28,699 nt of DNA, taken from NCBI GenBank assembly GCA_964598495.1, contig CAZRBY010000022.1, positions 1-28,699 of the forward strand, in the 5' to 3' direction. The position numbers and the translations under genes were made by a program. Numbering within the stretch: the first letter of the stretch is position 1; each line of letters begins with the position of its first letter. Under the pieces are notes generated by a model. The model did no database searches. It was given only the letters and a program-made list of their open reading frames with translations, and was not told the origin of the DNA. This DNA comes from Cacconaster sp964598495. GTDB lineage: Bacteria; Bacteroidota; Bacteroidia; Bacteroidales; UBA932. This document shows positions 17,364 to 25,859 of the stretch, one piece after another.

Positions 17364-17406
17364 CAACCCCAATTAGGAATTATGAACCATTAAATATTAA
17401 ATTGTT

Positions 17407-17688
17407 ATGACAAAAGCAGACATAGTCAACGACGTTGCAAAGGCTACAGGTTTTGAAAAAATCGCAGTACAGAAAGTGATAGAGTGCTTCATGGATAGCG
17501 TTAAAGAGTCACTTGAAAAAGGCGACAATGTTTATCTTCGCGGTTTTGGCAGTTTCATCGTAAAGGAACGTGCAGAGAAGACCGCTCGCAACATTTCAAA
17601 AAACACCACCATTGTTATTCCGGCTCACAAAATCCCTTCATTCAAGCCCGCAAAAGTTTTTGTCGATAAGGTAAAAAACGCAAAATAA
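17407..17688 (+). CDS. HU/IHF family DNA-binding protein
   Basis: This 93-residue protein matches the bacterial histone-like family from end to end. It has an N-terminal helical dimerisation part (MTKADIVNDVAKATGFEKIA), the conserved LRGFGSFIVKERAEKTARN entry to the DNA-binding arm, a hydrophobic arm segment (NTTIVIPAHKIPSFKPAK) that includes the minor-groove-inserting Pro region, and the closing helix. HU proteins bend and compact DNA. A strong consensus promoter fits a highly expressed gene. The next small gene begins 21 bp downstream and precedes a terminator, so the two form one short transcript. Confidence 0.95.
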   Translation: MTKADIVNDVAKATGFEKIAVQKVIECFMDSVKESLEKGDNVYLRGFGSFIVKERAEKTARNISKNTTIVIPAHKIPSFKPAKVFVDKVKNAK

Positions 17689-17709
17689 TTTGATAAAATA
17701 GATACTATT

Positions 17710-17799
17710 ATGCCAAGCGGTAAGAAAAGAAAGAGACATAAAATGGCCACGCACAAACGTAAAAAACGTTTGCGCAAGAACAGACACAAGAAGAAATAA
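17710..17799 (+). CDS. AURKAIP1/COX24 domain micropeptide (mS38-like)
   Basis: A complete 29-codon gene (ATG 17710, TAA 17799) encodes a peptide with 20 basic residues out of 29 (11 K, 6 R, 3 H), including HKMATHKRKKRLRKNRHKKK at the end. This matches the short Bacteroidetes proteins annotated as AURKAIP1/COX24 domain proteins, related to the mitochondrial small-subunit ribosomal protein mS38. A ribosomal or RNA-bound role is therefore likely but inferred. It lies 21 bp behind the HU gene and directly before a terminator, with ribonuclease G next. Its very small size makes it easy to miss. Confidence 0.85.
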   Translation: MPSGKKRKRHKMATHKRKKRLRKNRHKKK

Positions 17800-17827
17800 T
17801 TTGCTGCTGATTTTGGCCTGACTATAT

Positions 17828-17883
17828 AATCTGAAGTGGTTTCGCGAGCAATCTGCGGCCCGCTTCAGATTATTGTCTTTTAT
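17828..17883 (+). terminator. Intrinsic terminator after HU and AURKAIP1-like genes
   Basis: A 12-bp stem (AATCTGAAGTGG at 17828-17839 with CCGCTTCAGATT at 17860-17871, one G-T pair) closes a 20-base loop and is followed by a T-rich tail (TATTGTCTTTTAT). It ends the HU transcript 30 bp before the ribonuclease G start. Confidence 0.75.
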
Positions 17884-17900
17884 AAAGTAAGTTTTTTTCG

Positions 17901-19448
17901 ATGGAGAGAGATCTTATAATTGATGTTAAGCAGACAGAGATTTCCATTGCGTTGATGGAGAATCACCGTCTGATGGAACTCAACAAGGAGGCGCACGGAG
18001 GCAAAAGCTACAATGTCGGAGATGTATATCTCGGCAAGGTCAAGAAGCTCCTGCCTGCACTAAATGCGGCGTTTGTTGATATAGGAGATGAGAAAGATGC
18101 TTTCCTCCACTATCTCGACCTTGGGTTCAGTTTCAAGGCATTCGACTACTTTACGCGCCAGATCAATCTAAACAAGAATTTCAAGTCATTCTTCTCCGGT
18201 GTGAAGATTGACGAGATTCTTGAAAAAGAGGGTAAAATCGAGAGGTTTCTCTCTCCCGGACAACCCATAGTAGTTCAGATAGTCAAAGAGCCCATTTCCA
18301 CCAAGGGTTCGAGGCTGACTGCTGAAATTTCCATTGCAGGACGCAATATGGTACTCCTGCCATTTGCCGATAAGGTCAGTGTCTCTCAGAAAATCAAATC
18401 CAATGACGAAAAACGCCGTCTTGAGCGCCTGGTCTATAGTATTCTTCCCCGCAATTATGGTGTCATTATCAGGACTGCTGCAGAAGGCAAAAAAGCGGCC
18501 GTTCTGGATGCGGAACTCAGGTCACTCATAAAAAAATGGGAGGACTCCTGGCCAAAAATAGCCAGATCAAAATCCACACAGCTCCTTTTTACTGAGAACA
18601 GCAGAACCACTACCATACTTCGTGACCTGCTTAACGATTCCTTTTCCAACATCTATGTCAATGACGAGAGTATCTATGAAGAGGTTTGCGACTATGTTTC
18701 ACTCATTGCTCCGGAGCAAGAAAAGATAGTCAAACTTTACAAGGGTTCAGAGCCCATATTTGACTACTTTGAGGTTACAAGGCAGATCAAAGCGGCTTTC
18801 GGCAAAATAGTTTCCCTTCGTCAAGGTGCATACCTTATCATTGAGCATACCGAGGCACTGCATGTAATTGATGTTAACAGCGGCATCCGAACCAAAAACA
18901 AGGAGCAGGAAAACAACTCTTATGATGTGAACATCAACGCTGCCGATGAGATTGCTCGCCAGATCCGTCTTAGAGATATGGGAGGCATTGTTGTCATCGA
19001 CTTTATCGATATGGACAGCAGTGAGCACAAGAATCTTCTCTACAAACATATGACCGAGGTTATGGCTTCGGATAGGGCGAAACATACAATACTTCCCCTG
19101 ACCAGATTTGGGCTGATGCAGATTACCCGTCAAAGGGTGCGTCCTACCAAAGAAATCAATACGGCGGAGGTATGTCCTACCTGCCACGGTACAGGCAAGA
19201 TCGGCCCGACGCTTCTTATAGATGAAACTCTCGAGAGAGAGCTCGCTTTCTATGTAAAGGAGAAAAAGATTAAAGGGTTTATACTTCGAACAAGCCCTAT
19301 CCTCGAAGCATATCTTACCAAAGGATTGTTGAGTCTTCGTTACAAATGGGCAAGGAAGTACGGTTGTAGTATCAAAGTTGTAGGCGATTCCGACTACTCC
19401 ATTATTCAGACCAGATGGTTTGACCGCAAAGGCGATCCTCTGGACTAA
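17901..19448 (+). CDS. rng: Ribonuclease G (RNase E/G family)
   Basis: RNase G is an endoribonuclease that matures the 5' end of 16S rRNA and takes part in RNA decay. The 515-residue length fits RNase G and not the longer RNase E. The S1 domain is near residues 35-130 (VGDVYLGKVKKLLPALNAAF, then DIGDEKDAFLH). The metal-binding aspartates are D324 in HVIDVNSG and D367 in VVIDFIDM, 43 residues apart as in E. coli RNase G. The zinc-link motif CPTCHGTGKIG starts at 425. Its stop codon overlaps the stop of argH on the other strand by 3 bp. No clear promoter was found; readthrough past the preceding terminator is possible. Confidence 0.94.
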   Translation: MERDLIIDVKQTEISIALMENHRLMELNKEAHGGKSYNVGDVYLGKVKKLLPALNAAFVDIGDEKDAFLHYLDLGFSFKAFDYFTRQINLNKNFKSFFSGVKIDEILEKEGKIERFLSPGQPIVVQIVKEPISTKGSRLTAEISIAGRNMVLLPFADKVSVSQKIKSNDEKRRLERLVYSILPRNYGVIIRTAAEGKKAAVLDAELRSLIKKWEDSWPKIARSKSTQLLFTENSRTTTILRDLLNDSFSNIYVNDESIYEEVCDYVSLIAPEQEKIVKLYKGSEPIFDYFEVTRQIKAAFGKIVSLRQGAYLIIEHTEALHVIDVNSGIRTKNKEQENNSYDVNINAADEIARQIRLRDMGGIVVIDFIDMDSSEHKNLLYKHMTEVMASDRAKHTILPLTRFGLMQITRQRVRPTKEINTAEVCPTCHGTGKIGPTLLIDETLERELAFYVKEKKIKGFILRTSPILEAYLTKGLLSLRYKWARKYGCSIKVVGDSDYSIIQTRWFDRKGDPLD

Positions 19449-20761
19449 AATTCCCTCATTATATCATTCATCTTGGCGGCAATTCTCTCGTTGCAGAGAT
19501 TGCCAAGACTTCCGATATGGGTATGGTTTAGTTTTTCAACGCTGTCATATTCTTTTGAGATTTCGGCAGCAAAGGTATGGTTGTTTAACTCAATGCCGAC
19601 ACTTTTATAGGCATCCCTGAAGGGTACACCCGCGAGTACTCGTTTGTTGACCTCTTCCACGGTGAAGAGGTAGTCATACCTGGGGTCTTCCAGAATTTTC
19701 TCATTCACCCGCATATTTTCCAGCATATATTGTGTCATTTTTATGATGCTGTGGGTAGTCTCGATAGCAGGGAAGAGGATATCCTTGAGCAGCTGGAAAT
19801 CCCTATGGTAGCCATGAGGCATATTGGTGCATAGGAGGGAAATCTCATTTGGAACACTCTGGAGACGATTGCTCCTGGCTCTGATAAGTTCCCATACATC
19901 CGGGTTTTTCTTGTGAGGCATTATGCTCGAGCCGGTAGTGAGTTCATCCGGAAATGAGATAAAGCCATAATTACCGCTCATAAATTGACAGCAGTCTGAA
20001 GCAAGTTTGTTTAGTGTGGAAGCTATGGCTGCGAGGGCGTAACCGAATGCTTTTTCGCATTTGCCGCGGCCCATCTGTGCCGCGATGGAGTTGAAATGTA
20101 ATGTTCTAAATCCGAGCAGACGGGTGGTCTGTTCCCTATCAAGAGGGAATGAAGAGCCATATCCGGCTGCTGAGCCTAGAGGGTTCTGGTCTGTTATTCT
20201 GTATGCGGCAGCTACCATTGTCATATCATCCACAAGTGTTTCTGCATAAGCACCGAGCCACATTCCGAAAGATGATGGCATAGCAATCTGCCCGTGCGTG
20301 TAGCCGGGGAGCAACACATTGGAATATTTTGTACTCAGTTTGATAAGCGTGTCAAAAAGGCTACGAATTTCATCCCTGATCAGGAGTGCCTCATCCTTGA
20401 AATAGAGTTTGAGGTCCACAAGCACCTGGTCGTTGCGGGAGCGTCCGGAATGGATTTTCTTGCCGATATCTCCAACTCTGCGGGTAAGTATCAGTTCCAC
20501 CTGCGAGTGGATATCTTCAACTCCCTCTTCGATGACAAATCGGCCTTTTTCTATTTCAGTGAGGATTTTGTCCAGCTCCCGAGTGAGTATGGCCTCTTCC
20601 TCTTTTTCAAAAAGTCCGATGGAAACAAGCATCGCAACGTGGGTTTTGGAGCCAATTACGTCATATTTTGCGAGACGAAGGTCGAGGATATTGTCGTTAC
20701 CTACTGTAAATTTTTCAACAATTTCTGTGGCGGATGTGCCTTTGTTCCAAAGAGTGCTCAT
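19445..20761 (-). CDS. argH: Argininosuccinate lyase
   Basis: ArgH splits argininosuccinate into arginine and fumarate, the final step of the pathway. The frame is open further upstream, but the ATG at 20761 is chosen. It overlaps the argE stop as ATGA, and the protein then begins MSTLWNKGTSATEIVEKFTV as in relatives, giving 438 residues. The fumarase/aspartase superfamily signature TGSSIMPHKKNP is at 276-287, carrying the catalytic serine. H156 in GYTHGQ and the SGRSRNDQV stretch at 105-113 are also conserved. It is the last gene of the argF'-argB-argE-argH unit and ends tail to tail with rng. Confidence 0.95.
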   Translation of the reverse strand: MSTLWNKGTSATEIVEKFTVGNDNILDLRLAKYDVIGSKTHVAMLVSIGLFEKEEEAILTRELDKILTEIEKGRFVIEEGVEDIHSQVELILTRRVGDIGKKIHSGRSRNDQVLVDLKLYFKDEALLIRDEIRSLFDTLIKLSTKYSNVLLPGYTHGQIAMPSSFGMWLGAYAETLVDDMTMVAAAYRITDQNPLGSAAGYGSSFPLDREQTTRLLGFRTLHFNSIAAQMGRGKCEKAFGYALAAIASTLNKLASDCCQFMSGNYGFISFPDELTTGSSIMPHKKNPDVWELIRARSNRLQSVPNEISLLCTNMPHGYHRDFQLLKDILFPAIETTHSIIKMTQYMLENMRVNEKILEDPRYDYLFTVEEVNKRVLAGVPFRDAYKSVGIELNNHTFAAEISKEYDSVEKLNHTHIGSLGNLCNERIAAKMNDIMREF

Positions 20762-21837
20762 TTCAGATTGGTTATGAATTTTATGTATGTGGGTATGGCA
20801 TGACATATTTCCTCTTTGAGGATATATTCGTCTGCTTTGTGTGAACGTGAAGACTCCCCGGGTCCCATTTTTATTGCCGGGATTTTTAGTCGCATCCAAT
20901 CTGAAGTGGTGAGGGAGATGAATTTTTCTAAAGAGCATCTCTCAGCTGCGTCCAGAAGCGGATGACCAATTGGTGTGGCGGATGAGCGGTTGGTGAGATT
21001 GCGTGCTTTAAGAGTACTCCGGAGGCTTTTTTGAAGGATTTCCATTATTTCCGGATTGGTATATGCATCAGTCGGTCTGATGTCCACCACAAAAGAACAT
21101 TCGTCCGGAATTACATTGTGTGCTGTGCCGGCATTGATTTGGGTTACATTTAGATTGGTGGTTCCCATAGTGGGGGAAATTTTCTCAAAGACAAAGTTCC
21201 TGAGGATTGAAATGTCATCGAGGGCGATGAGGATTGCGTTTTCGCCATCATTGCAAGCTGCATGGCCGCTTACTCCTTTTGCAGTAGCATCTATCACCAG
21301 CAATCCCCTTTCAGCTACAGCTGCGCGCATACCTGTAGGCTCGCCTACAATCGCCATATCCGCAAGATCCGGCATCTCAGCGCTTATCCTGTGCATACCG
21401 TCAGGGCCGGAGCGCTCTTCTTCAGCGGTGAGTACCAATATCGGCTCCACTTTTAGGGATTTCAGATGCTCTTTGTGCTCCGCAAAATAGAGAAATGTAT
21501 GGAGCAGAGAGGTGACGCTGCCCCCTGCATCATTGCTTCCGACTCCGAGTATCCGCTCATTCTCCAGAGGGGGATTGAAGGGATCGAAAGTGTAGAGTTC
21601 GGAGGGTTTAATGGTGTCAATATGACTGTTTAGCATCAGCACGGGACGGTTGTCGGAAGAATCGGGAAGGCGTACTATGATGTTGTTGCCTACAAGTTCG
21701 GGTTCGAGAGATCTCTCCATTAGATATTGTACGATAAACTCAGCTCTGCGCGTCTCTTCGAATGAGAGCGAAGGAATCGTAGTTATTTTTTCGAGGAATA
21801 AAAGCGCCTCTTCGCAATATCTGCCGATACTCTCCAT
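20758..21837 (-). CDS. argE: M20 deacylase, probable N-succinylcitrulline/acetylcitrulline deacylase
   Basis: This is a 359-residue M20 family zinc peptidase/deacylase. Metal ligands are visible: SHIDT (H), GVGSNDAGG (bridging D), TAEEERSGPDG (EE), VGEPTG, and a C-terminal SHKADEY (H). A dimerisation domain sits in the middle with GVSGHAACND. In pathways using an N-acylornithine carbamoyltransferase, the deacylase works on acylcitrulline and not acetylornithine. The argF' neighbour points to succinylcitrulline here, by inference. Gaps are 6 bp from argB and a 4-bp ATGA overlap with argH. Confidence 0.88.
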   Translation of the reverse strand: MESIGRYCEEALLFLEKITTIPSLSFEETRRAEFIVQYLMERSLEPELVGNNIIVRLPDSSDNRPVLMLNSHIDTIKPSELYTFDPFNPPLENERILGVGSNDAGGSVTSLLHTFLYFAEHKEHLKSLKVEPILVLTAEEERSGPDGMHRISAEMPDLADMAIVGEPTGMRAAVAERGLLVIDATAKGVSGHAACNDGENAILIALDDISILRNFVFEKISPTMGTTNLNVTQINAGTAHNVIPDECSFVVDIRPTDAYTNPEIMEILQKSLRSTLKARNLTNRSSATPIGHPLLDAAERCSLEKFISLTTSDWMRLKIPAIKMGPGESSRSHKADEYILKEEICHAIPTYIKFITNLK

Positions 21838-21843
21838 TATATT

Positions 21844-22620
21844 TTATTTTACGAGGGTTGTACCCCTATCATTGTCAAGATTGCGTGCATGTTTTATGAC
21901 CACTTCAGTTACTCCGTTGTCTATGGCTGCAAATGCATTTTCAAGTTTGGGAATCATTCCTCCTTCAATGATTCCCTCTTCAAGCAGTTGGGCAAAATGC
22001 TTCTCTGTTATCTTTGGAACAATGGAGGATGCATCATCCTTATTCAGAAGTACTCCATCCTTTTCGAGACAGAATACCAGACGAACATCATATCTGACGG
22101 CCATCGCTATGGCAATACTTGATGCCATTGTGTCTGCATTGGTGTTGAGGAGCGAACCCTTCCCGTCGTGCGTAATGGCACAGAAAACAGGGCAGATTTC
22201 TCTCTCAAGCAGGGCTGAAATCTCTTCGCTGCCAATCTTCGAGGGATCTACATCCCCCACATATCCGAAATCTACCGGCTCCGGTGAACGTCTTGTAGCG
22301 GGCACGATGTTGCAATCAGCACCGGAAAGGCCGATTGCATTGCAGCCTCTGCTTTGCAGGGCGGCGACTATGGATTTGTTAATCCATCCGGCATAGACCA
22401 TAGTAACTGTCTTGAGCGTTTCTAAATCTGTGATGCGACGTCCTTTGTGCATACGAGTCTCAATGCCGAGTCTTTCCGCCATCTGGGTGGCCATCACTCC
22501 GCCTCCGTGAATGAGCAATTTAGCTCCTTTTATTTTATTGAAATCATAAAGGAAACGTTCGAGGGTAGCGGGGTCATCGACCACGTTGCCCCCTATCTTT
22601 ATGACTTGAAGGGTTTTCAT
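21844..22620 (-). CDS. argB: N-acyl-glutamate kinase (ArgB)
   Basis: This 258-residue amino-acid kinase family protein phosphorylates the N-acylated glutamate in arginine synthesis. The opening KIGGNVVDD and the HGGG loop (LLIHGGGVMATQMAERLGI) bind the phosphates. GLSGADCN and LNTNADTMASSIAIAM are further conserved stretches, and EGGMIPKLENAFAAI is the typical C-terminal motif. E. coli ArgB uses N-acetylglutamate; with a succinylornithine-type argF' alongside, the substrate here is probably N-succinylglutamate. Its start overlaps the argF' stop by 4 bp, indicating coupled translation. Confidence 0.92.
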   Translation of the reverse strand: MKTLQVIKIGGNVVDDPATLERFLYDFNKIKGAKLLIHGGGVMATQMAERLGIETRMHKGRRITDLETLKTVTMVYAGWINKSIVAALQSRGCNAIGLSGADCNIVPATRRSPEPVDFGYVGDVDPSKIGSEEISALLEREICPVFCAITHDGKGSLLNTNADTMASSIAIAMAVRYDVRLVFCLEKDGVLLNKDDASSIVPKITEKHFAQLLEEGIIEGGMIPKLENAFAAIDNGVTEVVIKHARNLDNDRGTTLVK

Positions 22621-23573
22621 TTTATTCCGAGAAGAAGTTCTTTAATTATTACCTGTGCGGAAACTACTCTGTTCGCGGCTTGCGGGATGACTATGGAGTT
22701 AGGGGATTCAATCACATCGTCGGTCACTATCATATTGCGCCTTACCGGAAGGCAATGCATGAAATAGGCATCGTTTGTAAGTGCCATTTTCCTGCTGTCT
22801 ACACACCAGGAGTGATCCATATGCAATACCTTTCCGTAATTGGGGTCCCTGTATGCAGACCAGTTTTTGGCATAAATGAAGTCTGCACCTTCGAATGCCT
22901 TGTCCTGATCATATTCTATCCTCGCATTTCCTATAAATTCATCGGCAAGTTCGTAGCCTTTGGGGTGTGTGATGACAAGCTCATAACCCCTCGCATTGAT
23001 CCACTCAATAAATGAGTTGGCTACAGCCTGTGGCAGGGCTTTGGGGTGTGGAGCCCAGGTAAGAACTATTTTGGGGTTCTCTGTTCTTTTATATTCCTCA
23101 ATTGTTATAAGATCTGCAAATGTTTGAAGGGGATGCCTTGTGGCAGCCTCCATGCTGAATACCGGTTTTCCGGAATATTGAATAAACTGGTTGAGGAGTT
23201 TTTCTTTGTAGTCGGCCTCTTTGCTCTCGAATTTGGCGAAAGACCTCACTCCGATCATGTCGCAATAAGAACCCATGACGGGAATAGCCTCGAGTATGTG
23301 TTCGGGCTTGTCACCATTCATCACCACCCCTCTCTCAGTCTCCATTTTCCAGGCGCCCTGATTGATGTCGAGGACTATTACATTCATTCCAAGGTTGAGG
23401 GCTGCCCTCTGCGTGCTGAGTCTTGTACGGAGGCTGGAGTCGAAAAAGATCATAAGCAGGGTTTTGTTGCGTCCCAACTCAATGTCCGCGAGTGGATTTG
23501 CTTTGACATATTTTGCCTTGGTAAGTACATCTTCCAGGGAAATGATGTCGTGTATTGAGGTAAAATGTTTCAT
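22617..23573 (-). CDS. argF': N-succinylornithine carbamoyltransferase
   Basis: This 318-residue transcarbamylase belongs to the acylornithine group. The carbamoyl-phosphate loop reads SSLRTR (46-51), with HPLQ at 147-150 and HCLPVRR at 273-279. It closely resembles the B. fragilis enzyme as I recall it (ELGRNKTLLMIFF, then LDINQGAWK, then GDKPEH). Residue 90 is proline. Structural work on the B. fragilis and Xanthomonas enzymes showed that proline here favours N-succinylornithine, whereas glutamate at the equivalent position (92) favours N-acetylornithine. It would therefore make N-succinylcitrulline. It leads the argF'-argB-argE-argH unit, with its own -7 box 51 bp upstream. Confidence 0.9.
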   Translation of the reverse strand: MKHFTSIHDIISLEDVLTKAKYVKANPLADIELGRNKTLLMIFFDSSLRTRLSTQRAALNLGMNVIVLDINQGAWKMETERGVVMNGDKPEHILEAIPVMGSYCDMIGVRSFAKFESKEADYKEKLLNQFIQYSGKPVFSMEAATRHPLQTFADLITIEEYKRTENPKIVLTWAPHPKALPQAVANSFIEWINARGYELVITHPKGYELADEFIGNARIEYDQDKAFEGADFIYAKNWSAYRDPNYGKVLHMDHSWCVDSRKMALTNDAYFMHCLPVRRNMIVTDDVIESPNSIVIPQAANRVVSAQVIIKELLLGIK

Positions 23574-23623
23574 ATGGGTTATTTTTACTTAGTTCGTTTC
23601 AATTAGTCGGTTAAATGCTTCTA

Positions 23624-23631
23624 CAAAGATA
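23624..23631 (-). promoter_or_regulatory. -7 promoter element for argF'-argB-argE-argH
   Basis: TATCTTTG on the minus strand fits TAnnTTTG, in the 96-bp gap between argC and argF'. The upstream region has GTTG 16 bp away but no good TTTG at 19 bp. Together with the five bases before it (ATTGG) this matches the promoter of the GNAT-argG-argC unit over 13 bp, which suggests common control. Confidence 0.6.
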
Positions 23632-23669
23632 CCAATTGTTTTTGTGTCAACATTAATTGCCCTTAATGG

Positions 23670-24641
23670 TTAGAATGTGGTGGATTTAAGTTTCAGTCCG
23701 GTGCTTTCATCATATCCGAGCATTAGGTTCATATTCTGGACAGCTTGTCCGGATGCCCCTTTCACCAGATTGTCAATCACGGAGGTTATATGAATATAGC
23801 CGTCGTATGATGCAATGTGGAGAAGTCCTTTATTTGTGTTGACCACCTCTTTAAGACTGATGGGAGTATCCGATACGTGGACGAAAGGTGAACTCTCGTA
23901 ATAACCCTTGTAGATTTCTGCTATTTCTTCAGCAGGCAATTCGCAACGTGTGTAGATACTGGCAAATATGCCTCTTGTGAAATTGCCCCTCATCGGCACT
24001 AAATTGACACGGATATCTTTGCCTGCAAGCGTGTGGATAACCTCTGCAATCTCCGACAGATGCTGGTGCCTGAAGGATTTGTAGACTGAAATGTTGTTGT
24101 CCCTGTAACTGAAATGGGTGGTATCGACAGGTGTTTTACCGGCACCGGTAGAACCGGTAATGGCATGGACGTGGATTTCATCGTATACCATCTTTTTGTC
24201 AAGAAGAGGTAGGATGCCCAATTCTATGGCAGTTGCAAAGCAGCCGGGATTGGCTACGGAATAGCAACCTCTGATACTTTCCTTATTCATCTCGCAGAGT
24301 CCATATACAAACTTCCTCTCCATAAAATCGCTCTCAATTCTGAAATCATTGCCCAGATCGACAACCCTGCAATTCTTGGAAATGGCATGGGTGGAGAGAA
24401 ACTCACGGGAAATGCCGTGTCCAAGACAGAGGAATAGCACATCGGGCTCTCCCACATGGTCGGTGAATTTTAGATCGCAGTCTCCGAAAAGATCTCTGTG
24501 GACGCTGGAAATCGGGTCGCCAACCTGCGTGGTGCTCATCACATTGGTGATTTCAACCTCGGGGTGGTTGATCAGAATCCTAATCAACTCACCGGCAGTA
24601 TATCCTGTGCCGCCAGCAATAGCTGCTTTAATTTTTCCCAT
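23670..24641 (-). CDS. argC: N-acyl-gamma-glutamyl-phosphate reductase
   Basis: ArgC reduces the acyl-glutamyl phosphate to the semialdehyde with NADPH. The frame extends to 24674, into argG, but the ATG at 24641 is chosen because it directly precedes the NADP-binding loop (MGKIKAAIAGGTGYTAGEL) and leaves a 13-bp gap after argG. The product is 323 residues. The active-site cysteine is in NPGCFATA; GSTGAGKTP and HQHLSEI are further conserved segments. The substrate is probably the succinyl form, by inference from argF'. After it comes a 96-bp gap with an internal promoter. Confidence 0.94.
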   Translation of the reverse strand: MGKIKAAIAGGTGYTAGELIRILINHPEVEITNVMSTTQVGDPISSVHRDLFGDCDLKFTDHVGEPDVLFLCLGHGISREFLSTHAISKNCRVVDLGNDFRIESDFMERKFVYGLCEMNKESIRGCYSVANPGCFATAIELGILPLLDKKMVYDEIHVHAITGSTGAGKTPVDTTHFSYRDNNISVYKSFRHQHLSEIAEVIHTLAGKDIRVNLVPMRGNFTRGIFASIYTRCELPAEEIAEIYKGYYESSPFVHVSDTPISLKEVVNTNKGLLHIASYDGYIHITSVIDNLVKGASGQAVQNMNLMLGYDESTGLKLKSTTF

Positions 24642-24654
24642 TGTACTTATATTG

Positions 24655-25854
24655 TTAGAGGATACTCTCCTCATCGTGTATCGAATAATATATTTTGAGA
24701 GGATTGGCCAATACCTTGGTGAACCCCACTACATCCCTGCCTGTGAAGGACTTGTTGGCCTCACCGTAATCGCCGAATTTGGAGTTCATAAGGTCGAAAT
24801 CACTCTTGCAGCCCAGTATCTGGAAATTGTAGGGCTGAAGACGCACCTCCACTTCGCCGGTAACCGCGCGTTGTGTATCTTCAAGGTAGACTTCAATATT
24901 GCGCATCACCTGATCAAGGTATTGTGCCTCGTGCATCATTTGGCCGTAGAATACTGAGAGCTGCTCCTTCCAGTAGAGTTGCGCCTTTGTGAGTACATGC
25001 TTCTCGAGGAGGTGGTGGCCCTTTATAATAATCAGGGGTGCTGCCGCCTCAAATGCCACTCTACCCTTGATGCCGATAATCGTGTCTCCAACGTGGGTAT
25101 CGCGGCCAATACCATAGGGAGCTGCTATTTCCCTGAGTTTACGGATAACCTCCACGGGACTCATCTTCTCTGAGTTGAGCGCCATCGGCTCACCCTTCTC
25201 AAAGGTGATGGTTACAATCTCGCTACCCTCACGAGTTACCTGCGCAGGATATGCCTCTTCAGGGAGGTAGCCGTGGGATGAAAGAGTCTCCACTCCGCCG
25301 ATACTGGTCCCCCAGAGCCCCTGGTTGATGGAGTATCTGGATTTCTCCCAGGAAAAATTGAATCCCTTTTTCTGCAGATAATCAATCTCCTCTTTCCTGC
25401 TCAGACCCAGTTCCCTTATAGGGGCGACAATCTCAACTTCCGGCGCCAGTATCTCGAATACTATATCAAAGCGCACCTGGTCGTTGCCTGCTCCCGTGCT
25501 GCCGTGCGCTACCGCATCGGCACCGATCTTTTTGACATGTTTCAGCACTTCCAGTGCCTGAAATACACGTTCGGAACTCACTGAAAGGGGATATGTGTTG
25601 TTTTTAAGAATATTCCCGAAAATCAGATATCTGATGCCTTTACGGTAGTATGTTTCCGTGGCATCCACAGTAGTGTGAGAAGCGGCTCCAAGTTCAAGTG
25701 CCCTCTTTTCGATGGTTTTTGCTTCCTCTTTGGAAAAACCGCCGGTATTGACCATTACGGTATGAACCTCAAAATTCTTTTCATTTCTGAGATAGGGAAC
25801 GCAGAAAGAGGTGTCCAGGCCACCGCTAAATGCAAGTACGACTTTTTTATTCAT
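24655..25854 (-). CDS. argG: Argininosuccinate synthase
   Basis: ArgG joins citrulline and aspartate, with ATP cleaved to AMP and pyrophosphate. The 399-residue length is standard. The PP-loop ATP-binding motif is AFSGGLDTS near the N-terminus. GSTGAGNDQVRF (citrulline and aspartate binding) and GREITH-equivalent GRDTHVGDTIIGIKGR segments are conserved. It lies 5 bp after the GNAT gene and 13 bp before argC, on one transcript. Placing argG at the start of the cluster, far from argH at the end, is the usual Bacteroidetes order. Confidence 0.96.
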   Translation of the reverse strand: MNKKVVLAFSGGLDTSFCVPYLRNEKNFEVHTVMVNTGGFSKEEAKTIEKRALELGAASHTTVDATETYYRKGIRYLIFGNILKNNTYPLSVSSERVFQALEVLKHVKKIGADAVAHGSTGAGNDQVRFDIVFEILAPEVEIVAPIRELGLSRKEEIDYLQKKGFNFSWEKSRYSINQGLWGTSIGGVETLSSHGYLPEEAYPAQVTREGSEIVTITFEKGEPMALNSEKMSPVEVIRKLREIAAPYGIGRDTHVGDTIIGIKGRVAFEAAAPLIIIKGHHLLEKHVLTKAQLYWKEQLSVFYGQMMHEAQYLDQVMRNIEVYLEDTQRAVTGEVEVRLQPYNFQILGCKSDFDLMNSKFGDYGEANKSFTGRDVVGFTKVLANPLKIYYSIHDEESIL

Positions 25855-25859
25855 AGATT

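Noticed and set aside
20762..20938. N-terminal extension of ArgH to 20938
   Set aside because: The extra 59 residues lie inside argE in another frame and do not resemble ArgH; ATG 20761 overlaps the argE stop and gives the family length.
24642..24674. Longer ArgC start at 24674
   Set aside because: The 11 added residues are encoded within and just after the argG end; the NADP-binding loop follows directly after ATG 24641.
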